Shown piece by piece: positions 1 through 8,664 of a DNA stretch of 64,000 nt (the stretch's first letter is position 1; each line of letters opens with the position of its first letter). Origin of the DNA: Pseudotabrizicola sp. (GTDB taxonomy: Bacteria; Pseudomonadota; Alphaproteobacteria; Rhodobacterales; Rhodobacteraceae). A program made the position numbers and the translations under genes. A model generated the notes under the pieces. It did no database searches and had not been told where the DNA came from. It saw only the letters and a list, made by a program, of their open reading frames with translations. The stretch is from assembly GCF_030684215.1 (NCBI RefSeq), contig NZ_JAUXOV010000074.1:1-64000 (forward strand). Reading direction: 5' to 3'.

Positions 1-120
1 ACGGCGTCAGCGAGGCGAAACAACTTAAAGGCCTTTAGGACGAGAACGCCCGTCTGAAACGGCTTCTTGCTGATGCCATGCTCGATAATGCCGCGCTGAA
101 AGACCTCTTAGGAAAAATGT
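1..120 (+). pseudogene. IS3-family transposase orfA, 3' fragment with an in-frame stop
   Basis: Reading from base 3, the frame gives GVSEAKQLKGL, a stop (tag, 36-38), then DENARLKRLLADAMLDNAA and LKDLLGKM. This is the leucine-zipper end of the HTH OrfA protein of IS3-family transposases, where the usual sequence has a glutamate codon (gag) in place of the tag. The gene is cut on the left by the window and on the right by the IS110-type insertion at 121. It is not functional. Confidence 0.85.
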
Positions 121-134
121 ATGGTCCGCCCCGC
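121..134 (+). repeat. Left inverted repeat of the IS1111-type element
   Basis: atggtccgccccgc is the exact reverse complement of 1453-1466. Together the two define the ends of the inserted element. Confidence 0.85.
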
Positions 135-352
135 TATTGCAAGGTTTTCGTGGATGACGCACCGGCTTGCGTAAATGTATCCGGCCTCTGATCAGTCAGC
201 CGCTTTTGGCGACAAGGCCTTGATGAGATCCGCCCCTCGGGTTCCAGATTAGTGGCGCGGGATCGTGTCCCGTTTTTTTGCGCGTGGCTTACCCGTGGTC
301 GATCAACCGTTTGGTCATCACGTCCCCTGCAATCGGTTTTGCGGTGAAGGGG

Positions 353-1405
353 TCAGCTTGTCGCTGTGCCTTTCGACTGCAAATAGACAGTGCCGGGCCT
401 GGTCAGGATGGCCCAGACGATCCGGGTCAGCTTGTTGGCCAAGGCGACCACGGCCTTGTTGCGGTGCGTTCGCGCCTCAAGCGCCGAGAGCCAGCCGCCG
501 AGGGCATGGTTAGCCCGGTTTAGATGCAAAAGGCATGATCTCGCGCCGTGAATGATGAGCCGCCGCACATAACGATTGCCGCGTTTGCTGATGCCCAGAA
601 GGGTCTGCTTGCCCCCGGTCGAATGCTCTGCAGGCACCAGCCCCAACCACGCGGCCAGATCACGAGCCTTGCGGAACTGTTGTCCGTCGCCCGCTGCGGC
701 AACAAGCGCGGTAGCGCCGAGCGCCCCGATGCCCGGAATTGTGACGAGGCGGCTGACGGTATCGTTCTCGCGGGCATAGGCTTCGACCTTGCCATTCACG
801 ACCTTGATACGGCCCTCAATGTAGCCGAGGTCATCCAGCAACTCACCGAGCAGCACCCGCATGCTGGATGTCAGATCGTTCTCCTTGTTGACCAGATGCT
901 TCTGGATATCGGCGTGGAAGCCGCCTGCACCGACCCGCATCGCCAACCCGTATTCAAGGCAGAACGCGCGCGCCTGGTTCATCAGCGCTGTTCTTTGCCC
1001 GACAAGCTGGTCGCGAATACGGTGCAGCGCCTGCAGATCGACCTGTTCGGGCGTCCGCACCTCCACAAATCGCATGGTTGGCCGCGTCACGGCTTCGGCG
1101 ATGGCTGCTGCATCGACGGTATCGGTCTTGTTGGATTTGACATAGGGCTTCACAAAGCGTGCGGGGATGATCCGGGCGTCATGGCCCATCGCCGCCAGCC
1201 TGCGCGCTAACCATTGTGAGCCCGGACAGGCCTCCATTCCGACCACCGCGCTTGGTGCTATCTCGAAGAAGCCAATCAGCGTGTCACGTGAGAACTTGGC
1301 GCGCTGGATAATGGCCCCAGCGGCATTCAAGGCCACAACGTGGAAGACCTTCTTGCCGATATCAATGCCGAAGGCGACAGTCTCAGGGATTGGTTTGGTT
1401 CGCAT
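353..1405 (-). CDS. IS110-family transposase
   Basis: A 350-residue DEDD transposase. The N-terminal RuvC-like domain shows GIDIGKK (Asp-15), VVGMEACPGS (Glu-58) and KTDTVDAAAIAEA (Asp-95/Asp-98), the acidic residues of the IS110 catalytic site. The C-terminal IS116/IS110/IS902 domain has IPGIGALGATALVAAAGD and a conserved region around the SKRGNRYVRRLL-type motif. The ATG at 1403-1405 is chosen because aaggagagaaagg lies directly upstream; a longer open frame up to 1522 has no such support and runs into the host element. The length matches intact members, so this copy is probably active. It works with the inverted repeats at 121 and 1453. Confidence 0.93.
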   Translation of the reverse strand: MRTKPIPETVAFGIDIGKKVFHVVALNAAGAIIQRAKFSRDTLIGFFEIAPSAVVGMEACPGSQWLARRLAAMGHDARIIPARFVKPYVKSNKTDTVDAAAIAEAVTRPTMRFVEVRTPEQVDLQALHRIRDQLVGQRTALMNQARAFCLEYGLAMRVGAGGFHADIQKHLVNKENDLTSSMRVLLGELLDDLGYIEGRIKVVNGKVEAYARENDTVSRLVTIPGIGALGATALVAAAGDGQQFRKARDLAAWLGLVPAEHSTGGKQTLLGISKRGNRYVRRLIIHGARSCLLHLNRANHALGGWLSALEARTHRNKAVVALANKLTRIVWAILTRPGTVYLQSKGTATS

Positions 1406-1452
1406 CCTTTCTCTCCTTCTGCTTTGCGATGCCGCAATACTGACGCTTGGGT

Positions 1453-1466
1453 GCGGGGCGGACCAT
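1453..1466 (-). repeat. Right inverted repeat of the IS1111-type element
   Basis: gcggggcggaccat is complementary to 121-134 at all 14 positions and lies about 48 bases upstream of the transposase start. Confidence 0.85.
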
Positions 1467-1473
1467 CCCATTA

Positions 1474-2446
1474 GTGGTGACGCCCGCTGCGAAGCGACAA
1501 GCGGTCGCCCATCTGGTGGCAAGTCACGAGATGAGTGAACGGCGGGCGTGCCGAGTTATCGGCTGTTGCCAGATGACCGTGCGATATGAGGTCGTCCGCT
1601 AAGAGGATCCTGTGTTGAGGGAACGGCTGAAAGAACTGGTCAAAGCCCGACGGCGTTTCGGCTATCGGCGGCTGCATGTGTTTCTTCGGCGTGAAGGCCA
1701 TGAGGTCAATCATAAGCGCCTGTTCCGCGTTTATCGCGAGGAACGGTTGCACGTGCGCCGCCGCGGTGGACGCAAGCGGGCAATGGGCACACGGGCACCG
1801 ATGGTGCTGCCGCTGATGCCGAACCAACGATGGTCGCTGGACTTCGTGTCCGACCAGCTGACGGATGGTCGCCGCTTCCGGATCTTGACGGTGGTCGAAG
1901 ACTGCACTCGGGAATGCCTCGCCTTGATCGCCGACACCTCGCTATCGGGTGCACGGGTGGCGCGGGAACTAGCCGCGCTGTTCGACGCCCGCGGCAAGCC
2001 TCAGACGATTGTCAGTGATCGACGAAGATCAGAAAACGATCCAGGGGATCGTTTTCCTGAGGAGGGGGACCGAGTTCACCTCGAACGCGATCCTGAAGTT
2101 CGTGGATGATCGCAAGTTTGACTGGCACTATATCGCGCCCGGAAAGCCGACCCAGAATGCCTTTATCGAGAGCTTCAATGGCCGTCTGCGGGACGAACTC
2201 TTGAACGAGACCCTGTTCCCGTCCCTGCATCATGCCCGCGCCACGCTCGCCGCCTGGCGCACGGACTACAACACCGAACGGCCCCACTCCCGCCTCGGCT
2301 GGCAGACCCCAGCCGAGTTTGCCCGAACCTTCGCCCCGCAACGGGGCCTGACGCTGCGCAATCCGAAAGGCTCCGCGCCAGCCCCCGTTGCCCAACCCGC
2401 CCAATTGGGCAAAACTCAAACCCGGAGTCTCGCTCACGCTGGATAA
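1474..2446 (+). pseudogene. IS3-family transposase orfB (DDE integrase), inactivated
   Basis: The frame from 1474 reads VVTPAAKRQAVAHLVASHE and continues as an IS3 OrfB, but has a stop (taa) at 1600-1602. It then shows the HTH_21 region (RRRFGYRRLHVFLRREG), the rve integrase core starting NQRWSLDFVSD (first Asp), and VSD at 2011-2019 (second Asp). There an inserted palindromic segment replaces the expected NG codons and shifts the frame. Downstream, in another frame, come [23 protein letters not shown] (Glu) and [16 protein letters not shown], the normal C-terminal end. Two independent lesions show that the gene is dead. Confidence 0.9.
2020..2068. repeat. Short palindromic insertion inside orfB
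   Basis: Between the Asp codon gat (2017-2019) and the codons for TEF (from 2069), the family has only two codons. Here there are 49 bases, a net gain of 43. The insert holds a near-perfect inverted repeat: tcagaaaacgatcc (2030-2043) against ggatcgttttcctga (2046-2060), with one bulged base. It resembles a miniature or REP-like palindromic element. No target duplication is evident. It causes a +1 frameshift in the transposase. Confidence 0.7.
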
Positions 2447-2578
2447 AAGTTGGGGGCAACGTCAATAAGGGCAGGTTACAATGCACCTTTCAGCATTTCA
2501 AGCCCGACGGACATGGCTCAGTCTAAGCCGGGCGCCATCAAAAGGCTCAGACGCTCGCCACTTTCAGCATTTACTTTT
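2447..2578. other. Short junction region without a gene
   Basis: This stretch between the end of IS3 orfB and the 3' end of the integrase holds the presumed IS3 right end. It also contains two copies of ctttcagcattt (about 2485 and 2562). No coding sequence is supported. Confidence 0.4.
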
Positions 2579-3790
2579 TCAGCTCGGAACCGCACCAAAC
2601 GCAACTTTCACAACCTGCGCAGCTGCACCGGCTACATACCCCGACCATCGCGCCATCAGAACCCGCCGCTTTTCCAGCAAATCCGAGCGTGCATAGGCCC
2701 GCTCGACATCGTTGCCGACCTTGTGCGCCAAGCTCATTTCCGCAACCTCGCGCGGTGGGTTCGCCGCCTCGGAAGCCCAATCACGGAAAGCCGATCGGAA
2801 ACCATGCACCGTGATGCCCTCTACTTGCATCCGGCGCAACAGCATCAACATGGCCATGTTCGACAATGGCCGATGCCGCTTTTGGCCTTCAAACACATAG
2901 TCGGACTGCAACGCGCGCAGGGGTTCGATGATCGCCAGCATTTCATCGGTCAGCGGAACGCGATGTAAAATCCCGCCCTTCATCCGTTCCGCCGGGCAAG
3001 TCCACAACCGAGCGACAAAATCAAACTCCCCCCATTGTGCGTTCAACACCTCACTCGTGCGTGATCCCGTCAGGCAGGTGAACATCAGCGCTTTTGCCGC
3101 CATGGCATCGCGTGTCTGCAAGTCGGCATAGAAGGCTGGCACCGCTTGCCACGCCATCGCATTATGATGCTTGGGTTTGGCCTTCACCTTTGGCAAAACT
3201 TGCCCATCATGGATCGCGGTCACGGGATTTTCACCCGACCGAAAGCCTTTTGACTTGGCCACGTCCAGAACGATTTTGATCCGCTGCGCCAATCGCCGTG
3301 CCGTTTCGTGCTTATCGGTCCAAATCGGGGCCAGACACATCATCACCTCTGGCTGGCCAATGCTGTCAATCGGCATCCGCCCGATTTTGGGAAAGGCATA
3401 GTCACGCAAGGTGTTGATCCACTGCGCGCCGTGCTTGGCGTTCTTCCACGTTGGCATCCGGTCAATATGGACCTGACCTGCGATTTCCTCAAAGCTGGGG
3501 ATTTCGCGGCGGGCGTTAAAGCGGGGGTTCAGACCCGCTTTTGCCATACGCCGATACTCCAGCGCCCGCTCCCGCGCCGTGTTCAAGGTAATAACATCAG
3601 CCCCGCCCAAACCGAAGTCCGTCCGAAGGGGCGCACCTTTGAGATTGCGCTGACCTTTGACCACCACCCGCACGATCCAGCGGCGAGCGCCAGAGGGATC
3701 AACCACCAGGTAAAGCCCGCCACCATCGCCATGCCGCCCAGCACCCAAGCTCTCCACTAGCTTCTTGGTCAGCTTACCGGTCAGGGCCAT
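2579..3790 (-). CDS. P4-type tyrosine recombinase (integrase)
   Basis: A 403-residue phage-type integrase. Residues about 1-95 form the DUF4102-like arm-binding domain (GDGGGLYLVV, WIVRVVVKG). The catalytic domain shows Arg-244 in TGSRTSEVL, Lys-271 (ERMKGG), the His-329/Arg-332 box (HGFRSAFRDWA), His-356 (LAHKVGN) and the nucleophile Tyr-366 (VERAYARSD), so all catalytic residues are present. The gene starts about 150 bases from the 3' end of tRNA-Ser and reads away from it, the usual layout for an integrase whose attachment site is the tRNA 3' end. The island would then extend to the left, beyond the window. No clear ribosome-binding site is seen before the ATG. Confidence 0.95.
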   Translation of the reverse strand: MALTGKLTKKLVESLGAGRHGDGGGLYLVVDPSGARRWIVRVVVKGQRNLKGAPLRTDFGLGGADVITLNTARERALEYRRMAKAGLNPRFNARREIPSFEEIAGQVHIDRMPTWKNAKHGAQWINTLRDYAFPKIGRMPIDSIGQPEVMMCLAPIWTDKHETARRLAQRIKIVLDVAKSKGFRSGENPVTAIHDGQVLPKVKAKPKHHNAMAWQAVPAFYADLQTRDAMAAKALMFTCLTGSRTSEVLNAQWGEFDFVARLWTCPAERMKGGILHRVPLTDEMLAIIEPLRALQSDYVFEGQKRHRPLSNMAMLMLLRRMQVEGITVHGFRSAFRDWASEAANPPREVAEMSLAHKVGNDVERAYARSDLLEKRRVLMARWSGYVAGAAAQVVKVAFGAVPS

Positions 3791-3939
3791 CGGTCATACC
3801 ACAATTCATACCACTCAAGAAAACGATATGGGCATAATCGAAAGAAATCCAGAAGAAACAGAAGCGGCAGAAAATACCAATGAAATAAAGAAATAAAGCC
3901 ACTTAAAGCGACCCGTTCAAACTGGTGGAAATGGTGTGT

Positions 3940-4029
3940 TGGCGGACAGTGAGGGATTCGAACCCTCGAGACGGTTCCCCGCCTACACACTTTCCAGGCG
4001 TGCGCCTTCGACCACTCGGCCAACTGTCC
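3940..4029 (-). tRNA. tRNA-Ser (anticodon GGA)
   Basis: On the minus strand the gene starts ggacagttggccgagtgg, has an anticodon stem-loop around ctggaaag (GGA), a long variable arm as in class II tRNAs, the T-arm gggttcgaatccc, and ends actgtccgcca. The 5' ggacagt pairs with actgtcc, and CCA is encoded. This is the likely attachment site of the adjacent integrase. Confidence 0.95.
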
Positions 4030-4040
4030 GTGGACGCCTC

Positions 4041-4349
4041 TTAATCGCGACTGGAGCAAAGATGCAAGAGGGGAATTCTGGAAACCGGCGGGGTCTGTGC
4101 TTTCGCCAACACGGTTGCTGGCAGGCTTGGCGCGACCTGGGTTTCGACGACGTGCAGATCACGGCACAGGCGATCACTGCCACGCATTTCTGCGCGAAAG
4201 CCGACGATATCACCGACCTCGACAGCCACCATCGGATTGCGCCAAGCAGTCGGGCCGCTGGCGATACCAAGTTCTTTGGAGTCTTCGCACCATACAATGG
4301 CGCGAAAGTCCTGTCTGGAGTACCAGATCACCACTCCATGCATGCTCAT
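4041..4349 (-). CDS. Small conserved-looking hypothetical protein
   Basis: A 102-residue protein beginning MSMHGVVIWYSRQDFRAIVWCEDSKE. The first 70 residues have the look of a small beta-rich (OB or cold-shock-like) fold, with GDIVGF and the alternating VVIW...AIVW pattern; I do not recognise a named family. A good ribosome-binding site (gaaggagttggtttt) precedes the ATG, which supports translation. The last third is Arg/Pro/Ser-rich and may be less ordered. It ends 11 bases from the tRNA-Ser 5' end and diverges from the regulator gene on its right. Function unknown. Confidence 0.6.
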   Translation of the reverse strand: MSMHGVVIWYSRQDFRAIVWCEDSKELGIASGPTAWRNPMVAVEVGDIVGFRAEMRGSDRLCRDLHVVETQVAPSLPATVLAKAQTPPVSRIPLLHLCSSRD

Positions 4350-4557
4350 AAAACCAACTCCTTCGATCAGGGCGCGCCCCCAAAGCGCGTACTGTCAAAT
4401 TTTAGGCGGCAGGACCAGTTTCAAACAGCCTGTGTTATGTGTCAGGCGTGACGTTGATAAGCGTCAGCTTGGTCGGCGCTTGACGCTGTTTAGCATCAGG
4501 TGATAGGGCCTGCCATACGAGTACGCAGGCAAGAGAAGCGCGATTCTGGGCAACACG

Positions 4558-5355
4558 ATGACAAGACGCACTTCGCCGAATCCGGCAGATCTTAGGATGA
4601 TCCTTGGCGATAACCTGCGCCAACTGTGTCGCGATACGCAGTCAATCAGCGAGATGTGCCGCACGATCGGGGTCAATCGGACACAATTCAACCGCTACCT
4701 TAGCGGCACTGCGTTTCCACGCCCTGATGTTCTGTTCCGCATTTGTCGCCATTTCGAAGTGGATGCGAATATCCTGCTGCACCCGCTTGCCGATCCGGTA
4801 GCCTCGCAGCCCATCCTGCCCCCGTCGACGGGTAGGCTGGTGATTGATACCCAACGACCATTTGATCACTATCTCTTGCCAGACGGCGTCTATTGCTATT
4901 GGCGCAAGTCTTTTCGGCAGCCCGAGCGCGCCTATTTAGGCATGTCGCTGATCTATAGTAAAGGCGGCGAAAAACTGTGGAAAGGTTATGATATTCATGA
5001 TGTTGCTATCCGTACAGGAACCAAACGGCATGCAAGGTCTACCTGCTATGATGGAAAGCTGATCCAGCAATTTGACGGGTTCGCACTGATGTCGCGCACC
5101 CCCCACAACGATCAGATGAATGTCACTTATTTCGAGTACGGTCTGGATGCTATGCCCGACTATTACAGCGGTATTTCTTTTGTTACCCGCCGCCGCCTGT
5201 CCGAAGCAAACCGCCTGACCGCCATTGTGATGCAAAGGCTGCCTGATAAATGCAGTGCATGGCTGGCCGCGGCGCGGACATCTGGAACTCTTGCGATGGA
5301 GACTTTGCCCACCCATATCCACGCGGCACTTGACCGGGTGCCAGACCGGCTTTGA
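4558..5355 (+). CDS. XRE-type helix-turn-helix transcriptional regulator
   Basis: A 265-residue protein. Residues about 14-75 form a Cro/CI-like HTH (LGDNLRQLCRDTQSISEMC, then IGVNRTQFNRYLSGTAFPRP and ICRHFEVD), the pattern of an XRE domain that recognises DNA with RTQFNRYLSG. The remaining 190 residues have no motif I can name; they contain many aromatic residues (YCYWRKSF, YYSGISF) and could be a ligand-sensing domain. The start is the ATG at 4558; only a weak purine stretch lies upstream. It ends 9 bases from the convergent alaX gene. A LacI or GntR assignment is excluded by the HTH pattern. Its targets are unknown. Confidence 0.8.
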   Translation: MTRRTSPNPADLRMILGDNLRQLCRDTQSISEMCRTIGVNRTQFNRYLSGTAFPRPDVLFRICRHFEVDANILLHPLADPVASQPILPPSTGRLVIDTQRPFDHYLLPDGVYCYWRKSFRQPERAYLGMSLIYSKGGEKLWKGYDIHDVAIRTGTKRHARSTCYDGKLIQQFDGFALMSRTPHNDQMNVTYFEYGLDAMPDYYSGISFVTRRRLSEANRLTAIVMQRLPDKCSAWLAAARTSGTLAMETLPTHIHAALDRVPDRL

Positions 5356-5364
5356 CGGCCCGCG

Positions 5365-6084
5365 TTACGCGCTGAATGACAAGCTGACACGCCGGTTCTG
5401 ACGGCCCTTGTTTTCGATCTTGATGATCTCAACCCGGCCGACCTCGCCGGTGCGGGCCACATGGGTACCCCCACAGGGCTGCAAGTCGATCGGGGCTTCC
5501 CCCTGTCCGATCCGCACCAGCCGCACCCTACCCTGCCCCATCGGTGGCATCACCGACATGGTTTTGACCAGCCCCGGATTGGCCAGCAGCGCCTCATCCG
5601 TGATCCACTCATCCCACACCGGCACATCACGATCAACAAGCGCATGAAGCGCCGCATTCAGCCGTTCTACATCGGCGGGCGGCTCTGGCATTGCAAAATC
5701 CAACCTGCCCCGCTCTGCCCCGATCTGACCGCCGGTAACGGGCAAGGGAATGACAACGGACAGCAGGTGCAGCGCGGTGTGCATCCGCATATGCCGGTGC
5801 CTTCGCGTCCAGTCCAGCCGCTGCGCAAGCACAGCACCCACGGGTGGCAGGGCCAGAGGTTCTGACGGAACAAGCGCAACCTGCCCGCCCTCAACCTTGA
5901 CCGCAGTTGCGATGGTCAGGCGGCCACCCGCCCATTCCACCCAGCCACAATCACCCGGCTGACCGCCTCCGGTGGGGTAAAACACCGTCTGGTCAATCAA
6001 AATCCCGCCTTCTGGTGTATGGCCGGTCACGCGCGAGTCGACCTGCTGAAGATAGGCATCTTCGCGAAACAATAGCTGGGTCAT
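5365..6084 (-). CDS. AlaX-type alanyl-tRNA editing protein
   Basis: A 239-residue stand-alone editing protein that hydrolyses mischarged Ser- or Gly-tRNA(Ala), homologous to the editing domain of AlaRS. Seen: the opening fold with TVFYPTGGGQPGDCG (residues 33-47), the zinc motif HTALH (His-102, His-106) and the second half of the site, CGGTHVA, near residue 205. The C-terminus (VEIIKIENKGRQNRRVSL) matches the AlaX ending. The ATG is preceded by gggaggggactgacca. It starts 3 bases after the mscS stop, so it is probably the last gene of a cysK-mscS-alaX transcript. The function is secure from the motifs; the exact substrate preference is not visible. Confidence 0.93.
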   Translation of the reverse strand: MTQLLFREDAYLQQVDSRVTGHTPEGGILIDQTVFYPTGGGQPGDCGWVEWAGGRLTIATAVKVEGGQVALVPSEPLALPPVGAVLAQRLDWTRRHRHMRMHTALHLLSVVIPLPVTGGQIGAERGRLDFAMPEPPADVERLNAALHALVDRDVPVWDEWITDEALLANPGLVKTMSVMPPMGQGRVRLVRIGQGEAPIDLQPCGGTHVARTGEVGRVEIIKIENKGRQNRRVSLSFSA

Positions 6085-6087
6085 TGG

Positions 6088-8664
6088 TCAGTCCCCTCCC
6101 CTTTCCGGGCCAGGCTCTATGCCAGTCAGCCCTTCACCGGGGAACTGGTCCTTTGGCAGGGTGCCGGGCGGCTTTTCTTCGGGCGGGGGTGTGTTGGCCT
6201 TGGTCGCGGCCGCTGCCATCGCGCCCGGGATAGAGCGCAATATCTCGGCAATCTCGGCCGCATTGCGCAGTGTAACATCTGACTGCGCAAAGGGAATTTC
6301 GATCCCTTCTTCGGCGAAGCGTTTGGCGATCTGGTGGTTGATTTCGCTGCGCACTGAAAGTGAAAAGTTCACATCGCGCAAAATCACCCTGATTTCGAAA
6401 TCCATAGAATCCGCACCAAACGCCATGAACGCGACCATGGGCGGTGGGTTCAGAATGGCCAGAGGCTGCGCCTCGGCAATTTCCTGCAATATCCGTGTCA
6501 CCTTGCGGGTGTCTGACCCGTAGGCCACCCCCACCGGCACAATCAACCGCCCCGACAGGTTGAACCGGGTCCAGTTTGTCACCCGCCCCGCCACCAGATC
6601 GGTGTTGGGCACGATGACATCGGTCCGGTCAAAAGTCTCGATCCGGGTGGAGCGCACCGAGATCGACTTGACCTTGCCCTGCACGCCGCCCACCTCGATC
6701 CAGTCGCCTTCACTCACCGGGCGTTCGATCAGCAGGATGATGCCCGACACAAAGTTCGACACGATGTTTTGCAAACCAAAACCGATACCGACCGACAAGG
6801 CCCCAGCGACGATGGCCAGACCCGACAGGTCAATCCCGGCAGAGTTGATGGCGATCAACCCTGCCAGAAAAATCCCGACATAGCCCACACCCGACACCAG
6901 CGCGTTGCGCGCGCCCTGATCCAGACTGGTGCGCGGCAGGATAGACCCGCGCAACGCGCCCTGAAACAGCCGGGTGACCATGATGCCGACGCCGAACAAC
7001 ACCGCAAAAAACAGGAAATCCGTGGGTGAAATCCGCGTCTCGCCCAGTGTGAAGCCTTCGCGCATCCGCGTCCAAAGCTCGGTGATATCCGCCAGCCGCG
7101 CGCCCCAGATCAGCGCGAACACCGGCAGGGCCGCCAACACCAGACCAAAGCCCACCAAAACCGGCACCAGCGCATTGCGCGCGCCATCTTCATTGCGCGT
7201 GATCACCGCATAGATGTCAGTGACCACGACCTGAAGAATGTACAGCAGCCCCATCAGCCCCAGCGACGTCGCGGCCGGAAACACCATTGCACTTGCGGCG
7301 GGAACATAGCCGATCGCTGCCAGAATGGGGGCCACAATGCCGATCAGCCCAGCCCCACGCCCCAACAGCGACACGATGCGGTTGCGAAAGCCAACCTCGT
7401 CATCGGCTGCACTGTCGGCGGCCACAGTCAGTCGGATCAGACGACCGACCCGCACCAGCAAAAACGCCGCAACAATGATCGTCGGAAAGGCCAGAACGCC
7501 GCGTGTGGCCTCGGACAGGGCCTGATGATCCATCACCGCCAGCCGCAACGCATCAACAGCCAGCAAAGCACCGTAGAGTGCGGTCAGGAAGCGACCCTCG
7601 GCCCTGAGTTCATTGCTCAGGCGCACCGGCAGAAAGTCGTGAGTCCTTGGAAAAAGCTGCATCCCAAGCCAGATCGCCGAAAACAGCAAAAAGCCGGCAA
7701 CAGGGAGTGTTTCCAGCAACAAATTGCCGACAATACCAAAGACGCCTGACAAACGCAGCGCATGTGACAGGGCCATCACCCCAAGAGTTGGCACCGCGAT
7801 CTGGCCCAAAGACAGCACAAGTGTTGCCACCCGCACCCCGCGCGCCGACCAACGTGTGTTGATCCGAACCACCAAACCCTCAATCAACGAGCGGCCGCGC
7901 CAGATCAGGCCAAGGCTGATCAACAGAAAAAACAAGACAGCCGGCAGGTTGTCAGCCAGCATCCCACGGGCAGCATCAGTCACCCAACGCTGCCGGACCT
8001 CGGCCCAGATGCCCGCCACAACCACCGACACGTCGCGAATGGCTCCGGGCCAGTTGGTCGGGTTCAGGGGAGACGGATAGAGTTTGAGCAGCTCATCCGC
8101 CTGCCGCTCGCGCAGGGTCCGGTCAATCTCGGCGATCAGACCGTCCGCTCTGCGATAGGCTTCCTCTGCCGCAATACCCGGCGCCTGAAGCCGGACCAAT
8201 TGGTCGGTCAGTGCCGCGCGCCGCGCTGCGATTTCATCCGCTTCGGTCTGCCCGTCCGTAGGGGCTGCCCCCAAGGCGGCAATCTGCTGGCGCAAGGTCG
8301 CGATGCGCGAAGAATTGGTGCTTTGGGCAACCAGAAGCGCCTCGCGCCAATCCACCAGTTGGGCCCGCTGAACATCCAAGGTCAACGCTGTTGAATTTGA
8401 ATTCTCCAAGGCATCTTCAGCCCGCTCGGCCACGGTTTCCCATGCGGCATAGTCCAGATCAGTCGCAGGTACCGCGATCTGAGCCACCGGCGCGCCCACG
8501 CCATTGGCCACCACATCGCCACCGGCAGATTGCTCCGGCGCAAGCATCGGCTGAACGCCCTGCACTGCGCCACCTTGCTGCGCCAATGCCACAGCGGGCA
8601 ACAGGCCCAGAACAAGTGCTGCAACAAGCGCCCGAAGGAAAACCAGACCGCGACAGGGGATCAT
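6088..8664 (-). CDS. Large MscS-family mechanosensitive channel with DUF3772 domain
   Basis: An 858-residue inner-membrane protein. It has a signal peptide (LVAALVLGLLPAVALAQQ), a periplasmic coiled domain with DUF3772 character to about residue 200, then some 11 hydrophobic segments, and a C-terminal MscS core. The pore helix and following beta domain show GIGFGLQNIVSNFVSG and ERPVSEGDWIEV, then GKVKSISVRSTRIETFD and VPNTDLV. It opens under membrane tension to release solutes during hypo-osmotic shock. The ATG at 8664 overlaps the cysK stop in ATGA, which decides the start and implies translational coupling; the open frame upstream belongs to cysK. A proline-rich tail follows the beta domain. 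Confidence 0.93.
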   Translation of the reverse strand: MIPCRGLVFLRALVAALVLGLLPAVALAQQGGAVQGVQPMLAPEQSAGGDVVANGVGAPVAQIAVPATDLDYAAWETVAERAEDALENSNSTALTLDVQRAQLVDWREALLVAQSTNSSRIATLRQQIAALGAAPTDGQTEADEIAARRAALTDQLVRLQAPGIAAEEAYRRADGLIAEIDRTLRERQADELLKLYPSPLNPTNWPGAIRDVSVVVAGIWAEVRQRWVTDAARGMLADNLPAVLFFLLISLGLIWRGRSLIEGLVVRINTRWSARGVRVATLVLSLGQIAVPTLGVMALSHALRLSGVFGIVGNLLLETLPVAGFLLFSAIWLGMQLFPRTHDFLPVRLSNELRAEGRFLTALYGALLAVDALRLAVMDHQALSEATRGVLAFPTIIVAAFLLVRVGRLIRLTVAADSAADDEVGFRNRIVSLLGRGAGLIGIVAPILAAIGYVPAASAMVFPAATSLGLMGLLYILQVVVTDIYAVITRNEDGARNALVPVLVGFGLVLAALPVFALIWGARLADITELWTRMREGFTLGETRISPTDFLFFAVLFGVGIMVTRLFQGALRGSILPRTSLDQGARNALVSGVGYVGIFLAGLIAINSAGIDLSGLAIVAGALSVGIGFGLQNIVSNFVSGIILLIERPVSEGDWIEVGGVQGKVKSISVRSTRIETFDRTDVIVPNTDLVAGRVTNWTRFNLSGRLIVPVGVAYGSDTRKVTRILQEIAEAQPLAILNPPPMVAFMAFGADSMDFEIRVILRDVNFSLSVRSEINHQIAKRFAEEGIEIPFAQSDVTLRNAAEIAEILRSIPGAMAAAATKANTPPPEEKPPGTLPKDQFPGEGLTGIEPGPERGGD

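Larger units (their letters stand above)
121..1466 (-). mobile_element. IS110-family element of the IS1111 type
   Basis: A transposase gene is bracketed by a perfect 14-bp inverted repeat, atggtccgccccgc at 121-134 and its complement at 1453-1466. Subterminal inverted repeats of this sort mark the IS1111 subgroup of IS110. The element sits exactly between orfA and orfB of an IS3 copy. A few bases next to the right repeat (cccatta, 1467-1473) may also belong to it. No target duplication is seen, as expected for this family. Everything needed for mobility appears intact, including a long non-coding stretch (about 135-352) on the transposase 3' side. Confidence 0.85.
1..2464 (+). mobile_element. 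IS3-family element, decayed and interrupted
   Basis: Remnants of orfA (ending near 120) and orfB (1474-2446) of one IS3-family element are read in the same direction and are separated by a complete IS110-family element. The pieces join naturally: orfA ends in a lysine-rich stretch at an A-run (ggaaaaat, 111-118) typical of the IS3 frameshift region, and orfB resumes at gtggtgacg. The left end is outside the window. The right end is placed near 2464, after the orfB stop, where aaagttgggggcaac resembles an IS terminus; this boundary is a guess. Two in-frame stops and a frameshifting insertion make the element inactive by itself. Confidence 0.8.

Noticed and set aside
3781-4059. Open frame reading through tRNA-Ser
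   Set aside because: It translates the tRNA gene itself; no protein is expected.
4450-4470. Small hairpin tgacg...cgtca between the small gene and the XRE regulator
   Set aside because: A 5-bp stem is too weak and has no T-run or known regulator pattern.
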